DNA of 64,000 nucleotides, taken from Pyrobaculum sp. 3827-6 (GTDB taxonomy: Archaea > Thermoproteota > Thermoprotei > Thermoproteales > Thermoproteaceae). Location: assembly GCF_025641885.1 (NCBI RefSeq), contig NZ_JAOTQN010000002.1, positions 62,001-126,000 on the forward strand. The letters run 5' to 3'. A model generated the notes under the pieces. It did not search any database and was not told where the DNA came from. It worked only from the letters and a program-made list of their open reading frames with translations. A program made the position numbers and the translations under genes. Position 1 is the first letter of the stretch. Every line of letters starts with the position of its first letter. Positions 47,827 to 56,837 of the stretch are shown piece after piece.

Positions 47827-48888
47827 CTAGGGTAGTGGTTCTAGTTCCTGGAGGGTCTGGGGGTCTATTCTTATCTTTCCCATGTGCACCTCGTCGAATT
47901 CCGTGGTTGTGGCGTATAAAACGGGCCTGGGGTCGAGCCTCTCCACTACGCCGTAGCCCGCCAGGCGGCCGCCTCTGTAGAGGGCTACCAGCAGGTTTCT
48001 GAGGTAGTGCGGGGGGACTGTGTATTCCCTGCCCTTCTTCTGGGGCTCCGGCGCGTCTCCCGGCGTGTACCTCCCCCACGGGCACTCCACTGCGTTGCCT
48101 ACTCTACAGTTTGTAATTTTTTGGGGCTCGATCTGTAGCTTAGCCGCCAGTTTGATGTGGCGTCTATACGCGAGGTTTCTCAATTCTCTCCTCTCCTGAG
48201 GCCCCCTTGGCAGGAGGTGTCTCGGCTTCGTCACTACGCGCCCCGGCAGTATCTGCTCGCCGATGTTCACCACTGTGGGCTCCACAGCGTCGGCTAGGGC
48301 TTTCAGCATCTGGAGGCCGCGTCCCGTCGCCCAGCCGGGGGTGTTTACTATTATTAGATGTGGGTACTGGGCCGCTGCTTTTCTCAACAGCCTCACCACG
48401 CCGGCCACGAATAGGTCTTCCATCCCCTGGAGGTTTGTGGCGCCGATGTAGTAGGCGTCGTGGGGCTCGAGCTCCGAGACGTGGGGCACGGGGGCGGAGG
48501 TGCAGCTATACGCGACGAAGCCGGGTGGCCCTATGTCGGCCTGGCCGACGTCTGCGTCTACTACACATACCCTCCTGCCTCTCCTCACGTGGGTATTGAG
48601 GAGGTATGTGGAGAGGCTACTTTTCCCAGAGTCTGTGGGGCCGAGCAGAGCCGCTGTGCCCTCCAGCTCCATGCGCCAGTCGGGAGGCACGGCGGCCCCC
48701 CGTACTAGGACGAGCTCGCCGCTTTCAATTCCCATTTTCGCAGGGCCCTCCACGGGGTACTGCTTGTGCGGGGGAACTGCGAAGCTTTGAAATGCCCCGC
48801 CGAAGACTTCGCACAGATCCTCGCACTGGACGTGGGCGGGGCCTCTAACAAGAGCTGTGTATCCCCCCGGCACCTCTACTTTAAACAT
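47827..48888 (-). CDS. Clp1/Grc3-type polynucleotide 5'-kinase
   Basis: A 353-aa RNA 5'-hydroxyl kinase. Walker A G-P-T-D-S-G-K-S-S (about residue 85) and V-V-D-A-D-V-G-Q-A-D-I-G with the Clp1-specific D-x-D-x-G-Q motif are clear. Archaeal Clp1 phosphorylates RNA ends, for example after tRNA splicing, a useful partner in an intron-rich tRNA set. The in-frame GTG at 48873 is better spaced from ttatat at about 48889-48894 than the ATG at 48888. Confidence 0.92.
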   Translation of the reverse strand: MFKVEVPGGYTALVRGPAHVQCEDLCEVFGGAFQSFAVPPHKQYPVEGPAKMGIESGELVLVRGAAVPPDWRMELEGTAALLGPTDSGKSSLSTYLLNTHVRRGRRVCVVDADVGQADIGPPGFVAYSCTSAPVPHVSELEPHDAYYIGATNLQGMEDLFVAGVVRLLRKAAAQYPHLIIVNTPGWATGRGLQMLKALADAVEPTVVNIGEQILPGRVVTKPRHLLPRGPQERRELRNLAYRRHIKLAAKLQIEPQKITNCRVGNAVECPWGRYTPGDAPEPQKKGREYTVPPHYLRNLLVALYRGGRLAGYGVVERLDPRPVLYATTTEFDEVHMGKIRIDPQTLQELEPLP

Positions 48889-48913
48889 ATAACACTGGAT
48901 GCGTGTAGGTTAT

Positions 48914-49279
48914 ATGTCTCGCCTCTTGACCCTCATCGCGGTGCTGGACGACGTGTTTTTATTTGTCCTGCCGGCCGTCGTGGCGCTGTTGCTGTACTTC
49001 TCTGGGCTTATCCCTCTGTGGGCCGCCGTGGCTGTGTCGGCTCCCTTTGTGGCGCTTGCGGTTTATGTAGGCTTTAAGGTGTTTAGAGAGGCGCCTAGGG
49101 GCTATACTTACGTCGGCGGCAGAGGCGTGGTCGTCGAGGATTTGAAGCCGGTTGGCGTGGTGAAGATCGGGGGTGAGTACTGGAGGGCAGTGTGTGACGG
49201 GTGTCGGGCGGCGCGGGGAGATTGCGTAGAGCTGGTGGAGGTGAGGAACGGCGTAGCCTACGTCAAGACTTGTCGCTAG
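48914..49279 (+). CDS. NfeD-like membrane protein
   Basis: A 121-aa protein with two membrane helices (VFLFVLPAVVALLLYF and AAVAVSAPFVALAVYVGF) followed by an OB-fold NfeD C-terminal domain (GRGVVVEDLKPVGVVKIGGEYW). The domain carries two cysteines (AVCDGCR) unusual for the family. Such proteins partner stomatins and membrane proteases. The ATG at 48914 fits the ttaaacatataac element about 20-33 nt upstream. The 3' end overlaps the convergent coiled-coil gene by 17 nt. Confidence 0.75.
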   Translation: MSRLLTLIAVLDDVFLFVLPAVVALLLYFSGLIPLWAAVAVSAPFVALAVYVGFKVFREAPRGYTYVGGRGVVVEDLKPVGVVKIGGEYWRAVCDGCRAARGDCVELVEVRNGVAYVKTCR

Positions 49280-49817
49280 GCGACAAGAGGTTTAGCAACT
49301 CCCAGGTGTGTTTCATCACGTCGATCTCGTGTTTCATCTTGGCGTAGGTCTCCTCGTCTATCCTCCCCGCGGCCCTGGCGTCCTCGATTTTCTTTTCGAG
49401 CTCTACCAAGTCGAATTTTGCCAGATATTCCCTGGTGAGGGCCCTCGCCCAGAGGTAGAGCACCCTCATCTCAATCTCCGCCGTCTTCCGAGACAGCGCG
49501 TCGAGCTTCTCCTGGTATTCATATATTCTCTTCTGCAACTCTGCGGAGAGGCTCTCGTAATCCTTGTCGGAGATTAGGCCAAGCTCCCGCTTGGCGAGGA
49601 GGACCTCCTGCTCCTTCTTCAAGCTCTCCACCACGTTTCTCAGCTGATCTACTCTTATCTTGATCCGGGGGAGGTCGGCGTCCCAGCTCGACTTCGTCTT
49701 GGTGGCCGAGTCTGTGAAGGCCCTCCAGGTGTCTTCAATACCCTTGAGTTTCTCGTCGTATTGAGACAGTATCTTCTCCAGCTCGCCCAAGGCCAAATAC
49801 GCGACGTCGAGACTCAT
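49263..49817 (-). CDS. Coiled-coil protein, second of a pair
   Basis: A 184-aa protein that is almost entirely helical with heptads (LDVAYLALGELEKILSQYDEKL, VDQLRNVVESLKKEQEVLL, ELQKRIYEYQEKLDAL). A short segment GLISDKDYESL recurs as GRIDEETYAKM and in the partner protein as GKISRETYEKL. These look like SHOCT-style helical hairpins (G-x-I-x-x-x-x-Y). Its ATG overlaps the partner's stop. A filament-associated or membrane-remodelling role is a guess. Confidence 0.65.
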   Translation of the reverse strand: MSLDVAYLALGELEKILSQYDEKLKGIEDTWRAFTDSATKTKSSWDADLPRIKIRVDQLRNVVESLKKEQEVLLAKRELGLISDKDYESLSAELQKRIYEYQEKLDALSRKTAEIEMRVLYLWARALTREYLAKFDLVELEKKIEDARAAGRIDEETYAKMKHEIDVMKHTWELLNLLSPSDKS

Positions 49818-50545
49818 CTCAACAACTCCTCAAGCTCTTTCTTAAGTTTTTCGTAAGTTTCGCGAGATATCTTCCCCTCTTTCAACAACTCCTCAAGCTT
49901 CGACAGGGAGAGCTTCAGCGATATAACCTCGGCGCTTGTAGATGTAGAGAGAACTCTCTTGAAGTGGGCGCCGAGGCCCTCCTCCAGCGCGGCGTATTTC
50001 GACTTCACCTCATCGAGGAGGTTGCGCAGGGCCTCAAGCTTCGTCTCTATATCTCTCTTAGCGCTGTCGTAAGACTCCGGCGGCATGAAGTCTCTCTTTA
50101 GCTCTAGCTCCGCGAGCATCTTCTCGTAGTCCCCGATGGTCCTGCCCAGCAATACCTGCGCCCTCAGCAACGACATCTTCTCCACCTCCCACTGCCTCCT
50201 CACCTTCACCACGTCGCCCTCGTACTCTCTCCACATATTGTCAAGCTTCTTTACCAAGTCGTCGTATTTCAAAACCACGTTGTCTATCACGGGCTTGACG
50301 GCCTTCTCGAACTCGGCCTCGCCCTTCTCCGGCGCCAGGGGGAGCACCTCGGCGAGGGGCTTAGGCGCCTCCTCCGGACTGGGGGGCGCCGCGGCTCTGG
50401 TCCTCTCCTCGCGGGTGTATCTTATGAATATGGGGCACTCGGTGTAGTTCCCGATGCAGTACCAACTGAAGGGGTCTATGGGTTTGTTGCTGTAGCCACA
50501 TATAAACCCGCCTTCTCCACGTCTCAAAGCAGGGCAGACGCTCAT
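49814..50545 (-). CDS. Coiled-coil protein with N-terminal cysteine motif
   Basis: A 243-aa protein. The first ~40 residues hold four cysteines (C-P-A-L ... I-C-G-Y ... Y-C-I-G-N-Y-T-E-C-P) that could bind Zn or Fe-S. A Pro/Ala/Glu-rich linker follows (about residues 50-75), then ~170 residues of coiled coil ending in the SHOCT-like hairpin LKEGKISRETYEKLKKELEE. It is translationally coupled (ATGA) to the second coiled-coil gene. I do not know the family; the plan appears in the region's other cysteine protein (51250). Confidence 0.65.
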   Translation of the reverse strand: MSVCPALRRGEGGFICGYSNKPIDPFSWYCIGNYTECPIFIRYTREERTRAAAPPSPEEAPKPLAEVLPLAPEKGEAEFEKAVKPVIDNVVLKYDDLVKKLDNMWREYEGDVVKVRRQWEVEKMSLLRAQVLLGRTIGDYEKMLAELELKRDFMPPESYDSAKRDIETKLEALRNLLDEVKSKYAALEEGLGAHFKRVLSTSTSAEVISLKLSLSKLEELLKEGKISRETYEKLKKELEELLR

Positions 50546-50575
50546 CGCCCCTATGTATTAGAAAATATATATTCG

Positions 50576-51253
50576 TTACGGCTTCAAATCTCCAATCACG
50601 ACGTTGGCGACTGATTGCAGATCCTCCAGCGTCCCCACGTCGTAGAAATACGCCTCTTTCGCGGTGTAAACAGCGACTCTAGGCATCAGCGACGTCGCCA
50701 GGAAGTTCATGTCGAGGTACTCCTCGCCTAATTTCTTCACGACATCGGCAGAGATTATGTATATACCGGTGGACGTTATGTAGTCAATAGTAGGCTTCTC
50801 CCTCCACGCCCTCAGCGCCGGCCCCTCCGTATCCAAGACGCCGAAGCGGAGAGAGGCCCTGTACCTCTGACCGACGATAGTCAGCAGAGCACCCGACGAT
50901 CTGTGCAACTCAAGTGGGTGTCTGAGATCTAGGTTTGTCAAAACGTCTGTATTAACCACCGCCATATCCCCGCCGGCCCATTCACGGACGTAGTAAAGCT
51001 GGCCGGCCGTGCCCAGCAACCTCCTCGACTTGAAAAACGCCACGTCTGGGTGGCACTCAGAGAGGTAGCTCTCCAACACCTCCTGCATGTAGTACCCCAC
51101 CACGGCGATCTCCCCCACGCCGTTCGCCCTCAGCCACTCAATAATGTGTGTAATTAGGGGTCGACCCCCCACGGCGACTAGGGGCTTTGGCAGAAAATAC
51201 GTAAGAGGCCTCAGCCTAGTGCCCAGACCCGCCGCGAGGACAACAGCCTTCAC
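50576..51253 (-). CDS. NDP-sugar pyrophosphorylase-like nucleotidyltransferase
   Basis: A 225-aa enzyme. The N-terminus M-K-A-V-V-L-A-A-G-L-G-T-R-L-R-P-L-T has the nucleotide-binding signature, P-K-P-L-V is the catalytic Lys motif, and V-V-N-T-D-V binds metal. It activates sugar-1-phosphates with NTP, providing precursors for surface glycans such as those of pilins. It lacks the C-terminal left-handed helix of some relatives. The ATG overlaps the stop of the 51250 gene. Confidence 0.88.
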   Translation of the reverse strand: MKAVVLAAGLGTRLRPLTYFLPKPLVAVGGRPLITHIIEWLRANGVGEIAVVGYYMQEVLESYLSECHPDVAFFKSRRLLGTAGQLYYVREWAGGDMAVVNTDVLTNLDLRHPLELHRSSGALLTIVGQRYRASLRFGVLDTEGPALRAWREKPTIDYITSTGIYIISADVVKKLGEEYLDMNFLATSLMPRVAVYTAKEAYFYDVGTLEDLQSVANVVIGDLKP

Positions 51254-51591
51254 AAATAGTCCCCAAGACCTTGCCTCTTTAAATGCGCCCTGATCTTCTC
51301 GACCTCCCTTTCCATTTTCTTAACCTCGGCCAATATATCTCTCTTAGCCTCCTCCTCGCCCCCGCCCGGCGCCTTGTAGGTGCAGTAGCCCTCTGGAGTC
51401 ATCGCCCTGGCCTCGCAGTAGGCGTACTGGCACTTAGCCCCTATACACTCGTCGTTTAGCCATGTACACCAGAACACTATCTTGTTCCCCCTTATAGTAG
51501 GCTTGAGAGCCTTCTTTCCACATCTAAACAACGATGAGCCGTTGGGGCCGAAGGCGCACCGGGGGCCTAGGCACAGCATTTTCTGGGCCAC
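51250..51591 (-). CDS. Small cysteine-rich protein
   Basis: A 113-aa protein with nine cysteines in the first ~75 residues (C-L-G-P-R-C near the start, F-R-C-G-K, W-C-T-W-L-N-D-E-C, K-C-Q-Y-A-Y-C, Y-C-T-Y), which suggests an Fe-S or zinc module, then a coiled-coil tail (VKKMEREVEKIRAHL). It precedes and overlaps the sugar nucleotidyltransferase gene. The C-terminal coil could dock on the neighbouring coiled-coil proteins. No family recognised. Confidence 0.65.
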   Translation of the reverse strand: MAQKMLCLGPRCAFGPNGSSLFRCGKKALKPTIRGNKIVFWCTWLNDECIGAKCQYAYCEARAMTPEGYCTYKAPGGGEEEAKRDILAEVKKMEREVEKIRAHLKRQGLGDYL

Positions 51592-51613
51592 TTACCAATA
51601 TACAACTATCTAT

Positions 51614-52531
51614 TTAAATCTTGTATCCAAAAGACTCGAGAAACGAAACCACTTCGTCGCGGCGGGGTGACGACCTGGCGCCCGGCCGCGTCACTTTTAT
51701 AGCGGCGGCGGCATTGGCAAAGAGAAGCTTCTCGTACAACTCCCTCCCCTCTAGATACATGGCGATGTAGGCGGCTGCGAAGCTGTCCCCCGCGCCCGTC
51801 GTGTCGACGGCGTTTACTTTAAAGGCGTCTACCTGGAGAAGCTTCCCCTCTTTGAAAGCCACGGCGCCTATGGGGCCCAGGGTTATCACCAGCTCTCCAA
51901 CCCTCAGCTCCCCCGCCAGCCTCTCTATTGCGGATTTGTGGTCCCCGGTGTTTGCCAGGAGCTTGGCCTCTACGTGGTTCATGAAGACCACGTCGACTCC
52001 CTCCACCGCCGCCTTCACAATTTCAAGCCCCTTCCTGGCGAGGGCCGTGCCGCCGTCTACCGACACCGTGGCGCCTATCTTCCTGGCGATCTCCTTAGCT
52101 CTTAAAATCAGCTCGGTCCTCCCCGTGGCTAGGTGTATGTGCCGGACTCCGGAAAACTTGTCCACGGTTAAGTCCGCGGGGGTGAGGCCCAGGTTGGCCC
52201 CTCTGTGTGACAGCATTCTCTTCACCCCGTCTGGGTGCACCAGCACCACCACGACGCCCGACCTCATCCCCCTGACCCTCTTTACGAACGTAACATCGAC
52301 CCCCTCAGACCTCAGCTCTCTCAGAGATATCTCGCCGAGGGGGTCGTCGCCGACGGCGCCTATAAACCTCGCCCCCAGCCCCATCCTGGCGACCGCCACG
52401 GCGAAATTGGCGGCCGACCCCCCGCCCCCGGTGTACAGGTCAAGAGCCTCGACGTTTTCGTCGGGGCCCGGTAGCTCCGATATCCTGAGGTAGAGGTCGA
52501 AGTTCAGGTTTCCAATAGACGCAACTACCAC
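51614..52531 (-). CDS. PfkB-family carbohydrate/nucleoside kinase
   Basis: A 305-aa ribokinase-like enzyme. G-G-G-G-S-A-A-N-F near residue 36 and D-T-T-G-A-G-D-S-F-A near residue 245 are the PfkB signatures; the latter has the catalytic Asp. Substrate may be a nucleoside, ribose or fructose phosphate. It is divergent from the 52572 gene across about 40 nt of A/T-rich sequence. Confidence 0.9.
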   Translation of the reverse strand: MVVASIGNLNFDLYLRISELPGPDENVEALDLYTGGGGSAANFAVAVARMGLGARFIGAVGDDPLGEISLRELRSEGVDVTFVKRVRGMRSGVVVVLVHPDGVKRMLSHRGANLGLTPADLTVDKFSGVRHIHLATGRTELILRAKEIARKIGATVSVDGGTALARKGLEIVKAAVEGVDVVFMNHVEAKLLANTGDHKSAIERLAGELRVGELVITLGPIGAVAFKEGKLLQVDAFKVNAVDTTGAGDSFAAAYIAMYLEGRELYEKLLFANAAAAIKVTRPGARSSPRRDEVVSFLESFGYKI

Positions 52532-52571
52532 GACATGTCAAAATTTTAAATATAAATACAGTGACGGGGGC

Positions 52572-53069
52572 GTGGAGGTTCAAAAACTCCTGGAGTTGAG
52601 AAAGCTACTAGAGGAGAGGATTGCGAAGCTCCAGCAGGAGCTATCCCTCTACACCTCGTTGCTGGAGTTTCTGGATAAGGCAATTGGAGAGCGGTCTTTC
52701 TCAACCGCCGCCCAGCAGATGGCGGCGAGGCCCGAATCCGTCGAGGAGGTCAAGGGGAGGGGCGGGGAGGTCTACGCCAAGGCCGAGGTGTACCCAAACT
52801 ATCTCTACATCAAGTTTAGAGAGCCTGTGAAGCTAGACAGCTTATTCAAAAGGTTTTTCCTCGACAAGTTCCTCCAGAAGTATAGAGAGGAGGACGCCCG
52901 TGAGGCTAGGCAGGGCTCGATAAGCCAAGACGAGGTGCTGAGGTACGAGCTTGAGGGCGGGGAGGGAGAGGCCGTTGCCCTTAAGATCTTCAACTACCGC
53001 ACAGAGGAGAGGAAGAGGGAAATCCTCCGGGTGCTCCGGTGGACTTTGGAAAAGGTCTACTCCGGCTGA
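52572..53069 (+). CDS. Conserved-looking hypothetical protein with N-terminal coiled coil
   Basis: A 165-aa protein: coiled coil at residues ~3-40 ([20 protein letters not shown]), a linker, then an alpha/beta domain ([35 protein letters not shown]). A GTG start is preceded by tttaaatataaa at about 52544-52555. The end overlaps the convergent ligase gene by 13 nt. I recognise no family with certainty. Confidence 0.65.
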   Translation: MEVQKLLELRKLLEERIAKLQQELSLYTSLLEFLDKAIGERSFSTAAQQMAARPESVEEVKGRGGEVYAKAEVYPNYLYIKFREPVKLDSLFKRFFLDKFLQKYREEDAREARQGSISQDEVLRYELEGGEGEAVALKIFNYRTEERKREILRVLRWTLEKVYSG

Positions 53070-54811
53070 GCCACCTTCTTCTGCCTCTTATATAGCTCAA
53101 GCATCTCCGCCACGGTGGTGGCCTGCTCTGGCGACTTGTCGCTTCTGTAGCGGCCGGTGAACCTCGGGAACCTCACCGCAAGCCCCACGCCGGGCCGCAC
53201 CGCGCCGAGGCAGCAGGTGTGTAGCGGCGAGAGGGTTATCTCGGCGCCTATGACCTCTATCACCACCTGGGGGACGAACCAGACGTCGGCCTCCATCTTT
53301 GACACCACCCTGGGGTGTCTGTGGGGGAGCTTGAGGGGTTGCAACGTTTCGTACATCTTCTTGAGGTCGGCGTCGGTGAAGCCGCTCCCCACTTTACACA
53401 CGGTGTAGAACATGTCTGTGGATGGGTCGTAGGCCGCAAGGAGAAAGGCGCCGTAGAGGCCCGCCCTCTTCCCGCGGCCGTGGAACGCGCCGACCACCAC
53501 GAGGTCGACGGTGTCTATCATCTCGCTGCGGTAGTCCCGCTTGTACTTAATCCAGTTCCACCCCCGGGCGCCCATTTCATACACAGAGGTTGGCGACTTG
53601 CAGATCAGCCCCTCCGTGCCCATGGACACGGACTCGTGGAAGAAGACGTCCACCGAGTCGGGGTCGTCGAAAATCCTCCACTTAGCAATGGATACCTTGT
53701 CGCTCTCCTTGACGATCTCCGAAAGCTTGACGCGGCGGTAGATGAGGGGCTCCTCGGTCAGGTCCTCCCCGTCTACATACAACACGTCAAAGAGGTAGAG
53801 GACGGTGGGGTACATCTCCACGGCCGCCGCTACTTCGTGCTTCCTCTTCCTATGCATCAACTCCTGGAAGGGCAACATGTCGCCGGTGTCGGGGTCGACG
53901 GCCACTATCTCCCCCTCGAGGATCGCCTCCCCCGCCGACACCGCCTCCCTTACAGCCTTCACCACGTCTGGATAGGCGTGGGTGATGTCCTCAAGCCTCC
54001 TGCTGAAAATCTTCACCCCGGCCTTTGAGAGGTGGATCTGGGCCCTCTCCCCGTCGTACTTGTACTCACACACCGCCGAGCCGCCGAGCTTGGCGAGGAT
54101 CTCGGAGGCCGAGGACAGCCTCTGGGCCAGCATGGGCAACACGGGCACGCCGGGCGTAATCTTTATCTCCCCCAGCGGCCTCCCCTCGGCGACGTGCCTA
54201 GCAAGGCGGCCCAGGTCGGGGTAGACGTGATAAGCCCTCTCCAAAGCCTCCTTCTCCACGCCGAAGGCCTCGGAGAGCCCCTCTATAATCGTCATGTCGG
54301 CAACCCCCAGCCTCAGCTTCCCCACGACGAAGCGGGCTATGTACTTCCCCTCCTCCGGCGACGCCCGCGCGAAGAGAGAGGAGAGGAGGTTTATCTTCAA
54401 GTCCTGCGCCCCCTCGCCCGAAGCCCTGGCCACCTTGAGCAACACGTCGTACACCTCGGAAACCTCAAGCGGCCTCTGGGGGCCGAAGGCGAGGAGCCCA
54501 GGCCGCTTAGAGGCAGAGAGGGCGCGCCTCGCCGCCTCCCCCACGTCGCCCGTCTTCTTGTACAGCGCCTCTAATTCAGAGGCCGGAGCCCCGCTTGCCT
54601 TCGACAAGGCTCTGATACACAACTTCTCAGCGACGCCGAGCTCCACCCCCTCCCACGGCGGCCGCAGATCGCCAAGGATGAAGTAGACAATCTTGTCGAT
54701 CTCCCCAGGGCTTGCTTTCTTAAACAGCGAAGTAAGGAGCTTTACCATAGTCGTCCTCTGAGTCGTCGACTCTATAGCCGCTAGGGCCTTGACCAGGTCC
54801 CCAAACTGCAC
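53057..54811 (-). CDS. lig: ATP-dependent DNA ligase
   Basis: A 584-aa replicative ligase of the archaeal/eukaryotic type. An N-terminal DNA-binding domain precedes motif I, K-Y-D-G-E-R (catalytic Lys at about 250), with motif IIIa Y-L-F-D-V-L-Y, motif IV E-G-L-I-C-K and motif V W-x-K-Y-K-R-D-Y. The C-terminal OB fold ends in [10 protein letters not shown]. The frame is open to 54883, but the GTG at 54811 lies about 20-28 nt after cttttaaat and gives the usual length. Confidence 0.95.
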   Translation of the reverse strand: MQFGDLVKALAAIESTTQRTTMVKLLTSLFKKASPGEIDKIVYFILGDLRPPWEGVELGVAEKLCIRALSKASGAPASELEALYKKTGDVGEAARRALSASKRPGLLAFGPQRPLEVSEVYDVLLKVARASGEGAQDLKINLLSSLFARASPEEGKYIARFVVGKLRLGVADMTIIEGLSEAFGVEKEALERAYHVYPDLGRLARHVAEGRPLGEIKITPGVPVLPMLAQRLSSASEILAKLGGSAVCEYKYDGERAQIHLSKAGVKIFSRRLEDITHAYPDVVKAVREAVSAGEAILEGEIVAVDPDTGDMLPFQELMHRKRKHEVAAAVEMYPTVLYLFDVLYVDGEDLTEEPLIYRRVKLSEIVKESDKVSIAKWRIFDDPDSVDVFFHESVSMGTEGLICKSPTSVYEMGARGWNWIKYKRDYRSEMIDTVDLVVVGAFHGRGKRAGLYGAFLLAAYDPSTDMFYTVCKVGSGFTDADLKKMYETLQPLKLPHRHPRVVSKMEADVWFVPQVVIEVIGAEITLSPLHTCCLGAVRPGVGLAVRFPRFTGRYRSDKSPEQATTVAEMLELYKRQKKVAQPE

Positions 54812-54818
54812 GTATGTA

Positions 54819-55349
54819 CTACCCCCTAGATTTAAAAGTGTTAAGAAACAGCTCGAGATAAGTTTCCTTGACCTCCTCCACAAGACCCAAGGCGCTGGCT
54901 AGCCTCTTGATCTCCTCCACAGCCGCCGCCACCTGCGACGCGTCCTCCACCACCTTCTCAATCTCCACAAACTCGCCCAGCCCCTCCACGGCGTCGAGCG
55001 ATACCAAAAACCCGCCTCCCCGGTAGTACTCGCGCCTCTTCCTAATGGCGGCGACCCTCGCGAAGCCCAGCCTCTCCAAAATCTCGACGACACCGCCAGA
55101 CGCCTCTGCAGAAACCTCCAACCTGGTCTTAGCCCCCACGCCCATTCTAGGGCCCTTGTAAGTCACCGCGACCCCGCCCTTGGAAATCCTCACCCGGAGG
55201 GCCTCGTCTGTGGCCGAGAAGTCTCTGCACGGGTGCTGGAAGTATATATCTACCTCCTCCTCTAGAGAGAGGAGGGAAAAACCCAGGGAAGCCAGGCGGT
55301 GCCTGACGGCGGAGAGGTCGGCTCTGTACTTAACCTCCACCTCTAACAT
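54819..55349 (-). CDS. CYTH-domain (class IV adenylyl cyclase/thiamine-triphosphatase-like) protein
   Basis: A 176-aa protein beginning with the CYTH signature [10 protein letters not shown] (ExExK). Later positions match the tunnel fold: [26 protein letters not shown] and E-I-E-K-V. These bind triphosphates with a divalent metal; substrate may be tripolyphosphate or cAMP-related. The frame extends to 55394 but the ATG at 55349 starts exactly at the domain. It overlaps the stop of the polyproline gene by 20 nt. Confidence 0.88.
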   Translation of the reverse strand: MLEVEVKYRADLSAVRHRLASLGFSLLSLEEEVDIYFQHPCRDFSATDEALRVRISKGGVAVTYKGPRMGVGAKTRLEVSAEASGGVVEILERLGFARVAAIRKRREYYRGGGFLVSLDAVEGLGEFVEIEKVVEDASQVAAAVEEIKRLASALGLVEEVKETYLELFLNTFKSRG

Positions 55350-56148
55350 ACTGCTTACAGGGCGGCGAGGCGGGGTTGGCCACGGCGAAGCCAAACAAGA
55401 AGCAGCGAGAGGTCAGCTGGCCAAAATAGGCACACTCCCCACAGTTGTCCGGCCTCCCCAGGACCAGCCTGACGACGGTGGTGAGTTGCCTAGGCATACG
55501 TTGCGGCGGAGGGGGCAGAGCCGGCGCCGGGGCGGGCTGCAAATGCGGAGGTGGAAGCGGAGGTGGCGGCGGTGGGGGCGGCGGAGAAGGCGGAGGCAAC
55601 TCTGGCGCAAGTGGCTTGGGTTCCGCGAGGGGCTTAGGCTCGGGTGGGGGCAACTCCACCGGCTTTACCTCGGGCGTGTATGTGGGAAGGGGCGGTGGCT
55701 GTGGCGGGGGCGGCGGAGGAGGCGGGGGCGGGGCGACTTCTCTTACCACGGGCTGGACGGGCGCCGGGGTGGGTTTCGGCGGGACAAGTTCGAAGGTGGC
55801 TAGTTCTGGAAACTCTGCGCGGGCTTTTTCCTGCACTGCGCGGAGGACGTCGTCTACGGCCACGTCGCCTTCTCCCACCCTGGCGCCGTCTACAACGACG
55901 GCGGGGAACCTCGTTATTCCATACTTCTTCAGCATGTTTACAAGTGATCGGTAGTGCGGCGGGACTTTGTCCGGCGGCTCGTTAGCCAGCCTCAGCACCT
56001 GGTCAACGGCATCTGGCCTAATCTTGACGGTGGCCAGCCTAATCTTGTCAGGCCTCTGCACGCGGCTCCTCAAATCCTCCACAGCCTTCTTAAGAGAGTT
56101 CTCCAAATCGGCGTTCTGCCCAGCCACGACGAACAACTCAATATACAT
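55330..56148 (-). CDS. Thioredoxin-like protein with polyproline spacer and cysteine module
   Basis: A 272-aa protein of three parts. Residues 1-~110 resemble a thioredoxin-fold domain (IELFVVAGQNADLE; cis-Pro loop RFPAVVVDG) without a CxxC. Residues ~125-225 are a spacer with runs of up to ten Pro, ending PPPPPLPPPHLQP. The last ~45 residues hold C-G-E-C ... R-C-F ... P-C-K-Q-Y, four cysteines fitting an Fe-S or zinc site. Long polyproline tracts are rare in archaea and probably stiffen the link. Function unknown. Confidence 0.75.
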   Translation of the reverse strand: MYIELFVVAGQNADLENSLKKAVEDLRSRVQRPDKIRLATVKIRPDAVDQVLRLANEPPDKVPPHYRSLVNMLKKYGITRFPAVVVDGARVGEGDVAVDDVLRAVQEKARAEFPELATFELVPPKPTPAPVQPVVREVAPPPPPPPPPPQPPPLPTYTPEVKPVELPPPEPKPLAEPKPLAPELPPPSPPPPPPPPPLPPPHLQPAPAPALPPPPQRMPRQLTTVVRLVLGRPDNCGECAYFGQLTSRCFLFGFAVANPASPPCKQYVRGGG

Positions 56149-56177
56149 TGCACCCTACAGCGGATGTGTATAAAAGC

Positions 56178-56774
56178 TTAACGTACAACTTCAGAAAATT
56201 GCCTAATAACACGGGACTTCCACAACTCCCTCTCAATCACCTCCCCCTCAGGCCTCAGCTCGTAGAAGATGCGCGTGTAGAACCTATACAGCTCCGCGGG
56301 CGCCCCCACCATAGACTCCACATAGCGCAGGAGGGCCCCTCCAATCAGCCTCCTCTCAATCATAGTCTGTGGAAGCACAACCATCTTCTTGTCGCCGGCA
56401 ACCGCGTAGACACCCTCCCGCCCCCACTCAAAGCCGGCCAAGCCCCCGTCCCAGGGCCTCAGCCCCTCTACAAGAGTCACCTCGACAACAGACCGCCGCA
56501 GGTCGAACTCGGTGAACCTCGGTATAGACATGGCGAGCTTAGCGGCAACCCTCGCCGAGTCGTGGGCCAAGTCTCTAAAAGGCTCGACCACGCCGAGAGA
56601 CCCCCTGACCTCCCTCCTCTCGTAGCCGCCAGACCTCACAATAGACTCCACTGTGACGAACACGCCGAGGCGGAGACGGGAAAGAGTCGGGTGGATCTCC
56701 GGCACAGGAAGGCCGCGGAGCTTGCTGACCATCGCAGCTCTCACGTGAGAGATAAGCTCAGCGCCGAGAGACAT
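56178..56774 (-). CDS. AMMECR1-domain protein
   Basis: A 198-aa protein of the AMMECR1 family, found in archaea and eukaryotes, with an undetermined enzymatic role. The hallmark R-G-x-x-G appears as V-R-G-S-L-G-V followed by [13 protein letters not shown] and the C-terminal R-F-Y-T-R-I-F-Y also fit. The usual RGCIG Cys is Ser here. Preceded by its own A/T-rich gap of about 60 nt after the giant gene. Confidence 0.87.
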   Translation of the reverse strand: MSLGAELISHVRAAMVSKLRGLPVPEIHPTLSRLRLGVFVTVESIVRSGGYERREVRGSLGVVEPFRDLAHDSARVAAKLAMSIPRFTEFDLRRSVVEVTLVEGLRPWDGGLAGFEWGREGVYAVAGDKKMVVLPQTMIERRLIGGALLRYVESMVGAPAELYRFYTRIFYELRPEGEVIERELWKSRVIRQFSEVVR

Positions 56775-56837
56775 GGAGAGAGAAGCGAGGGGGGTTAAAA
56801 AAGTAGAGGGGTAATATGGGAAAAAGAGGGGATTTTT

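Noticed and set aside
55445-55954. Plus-strand glycine-rich ORF
   Set aside because: It is the complement of the polyproline spacer; runs of CCN read as GGN. No start context or family.
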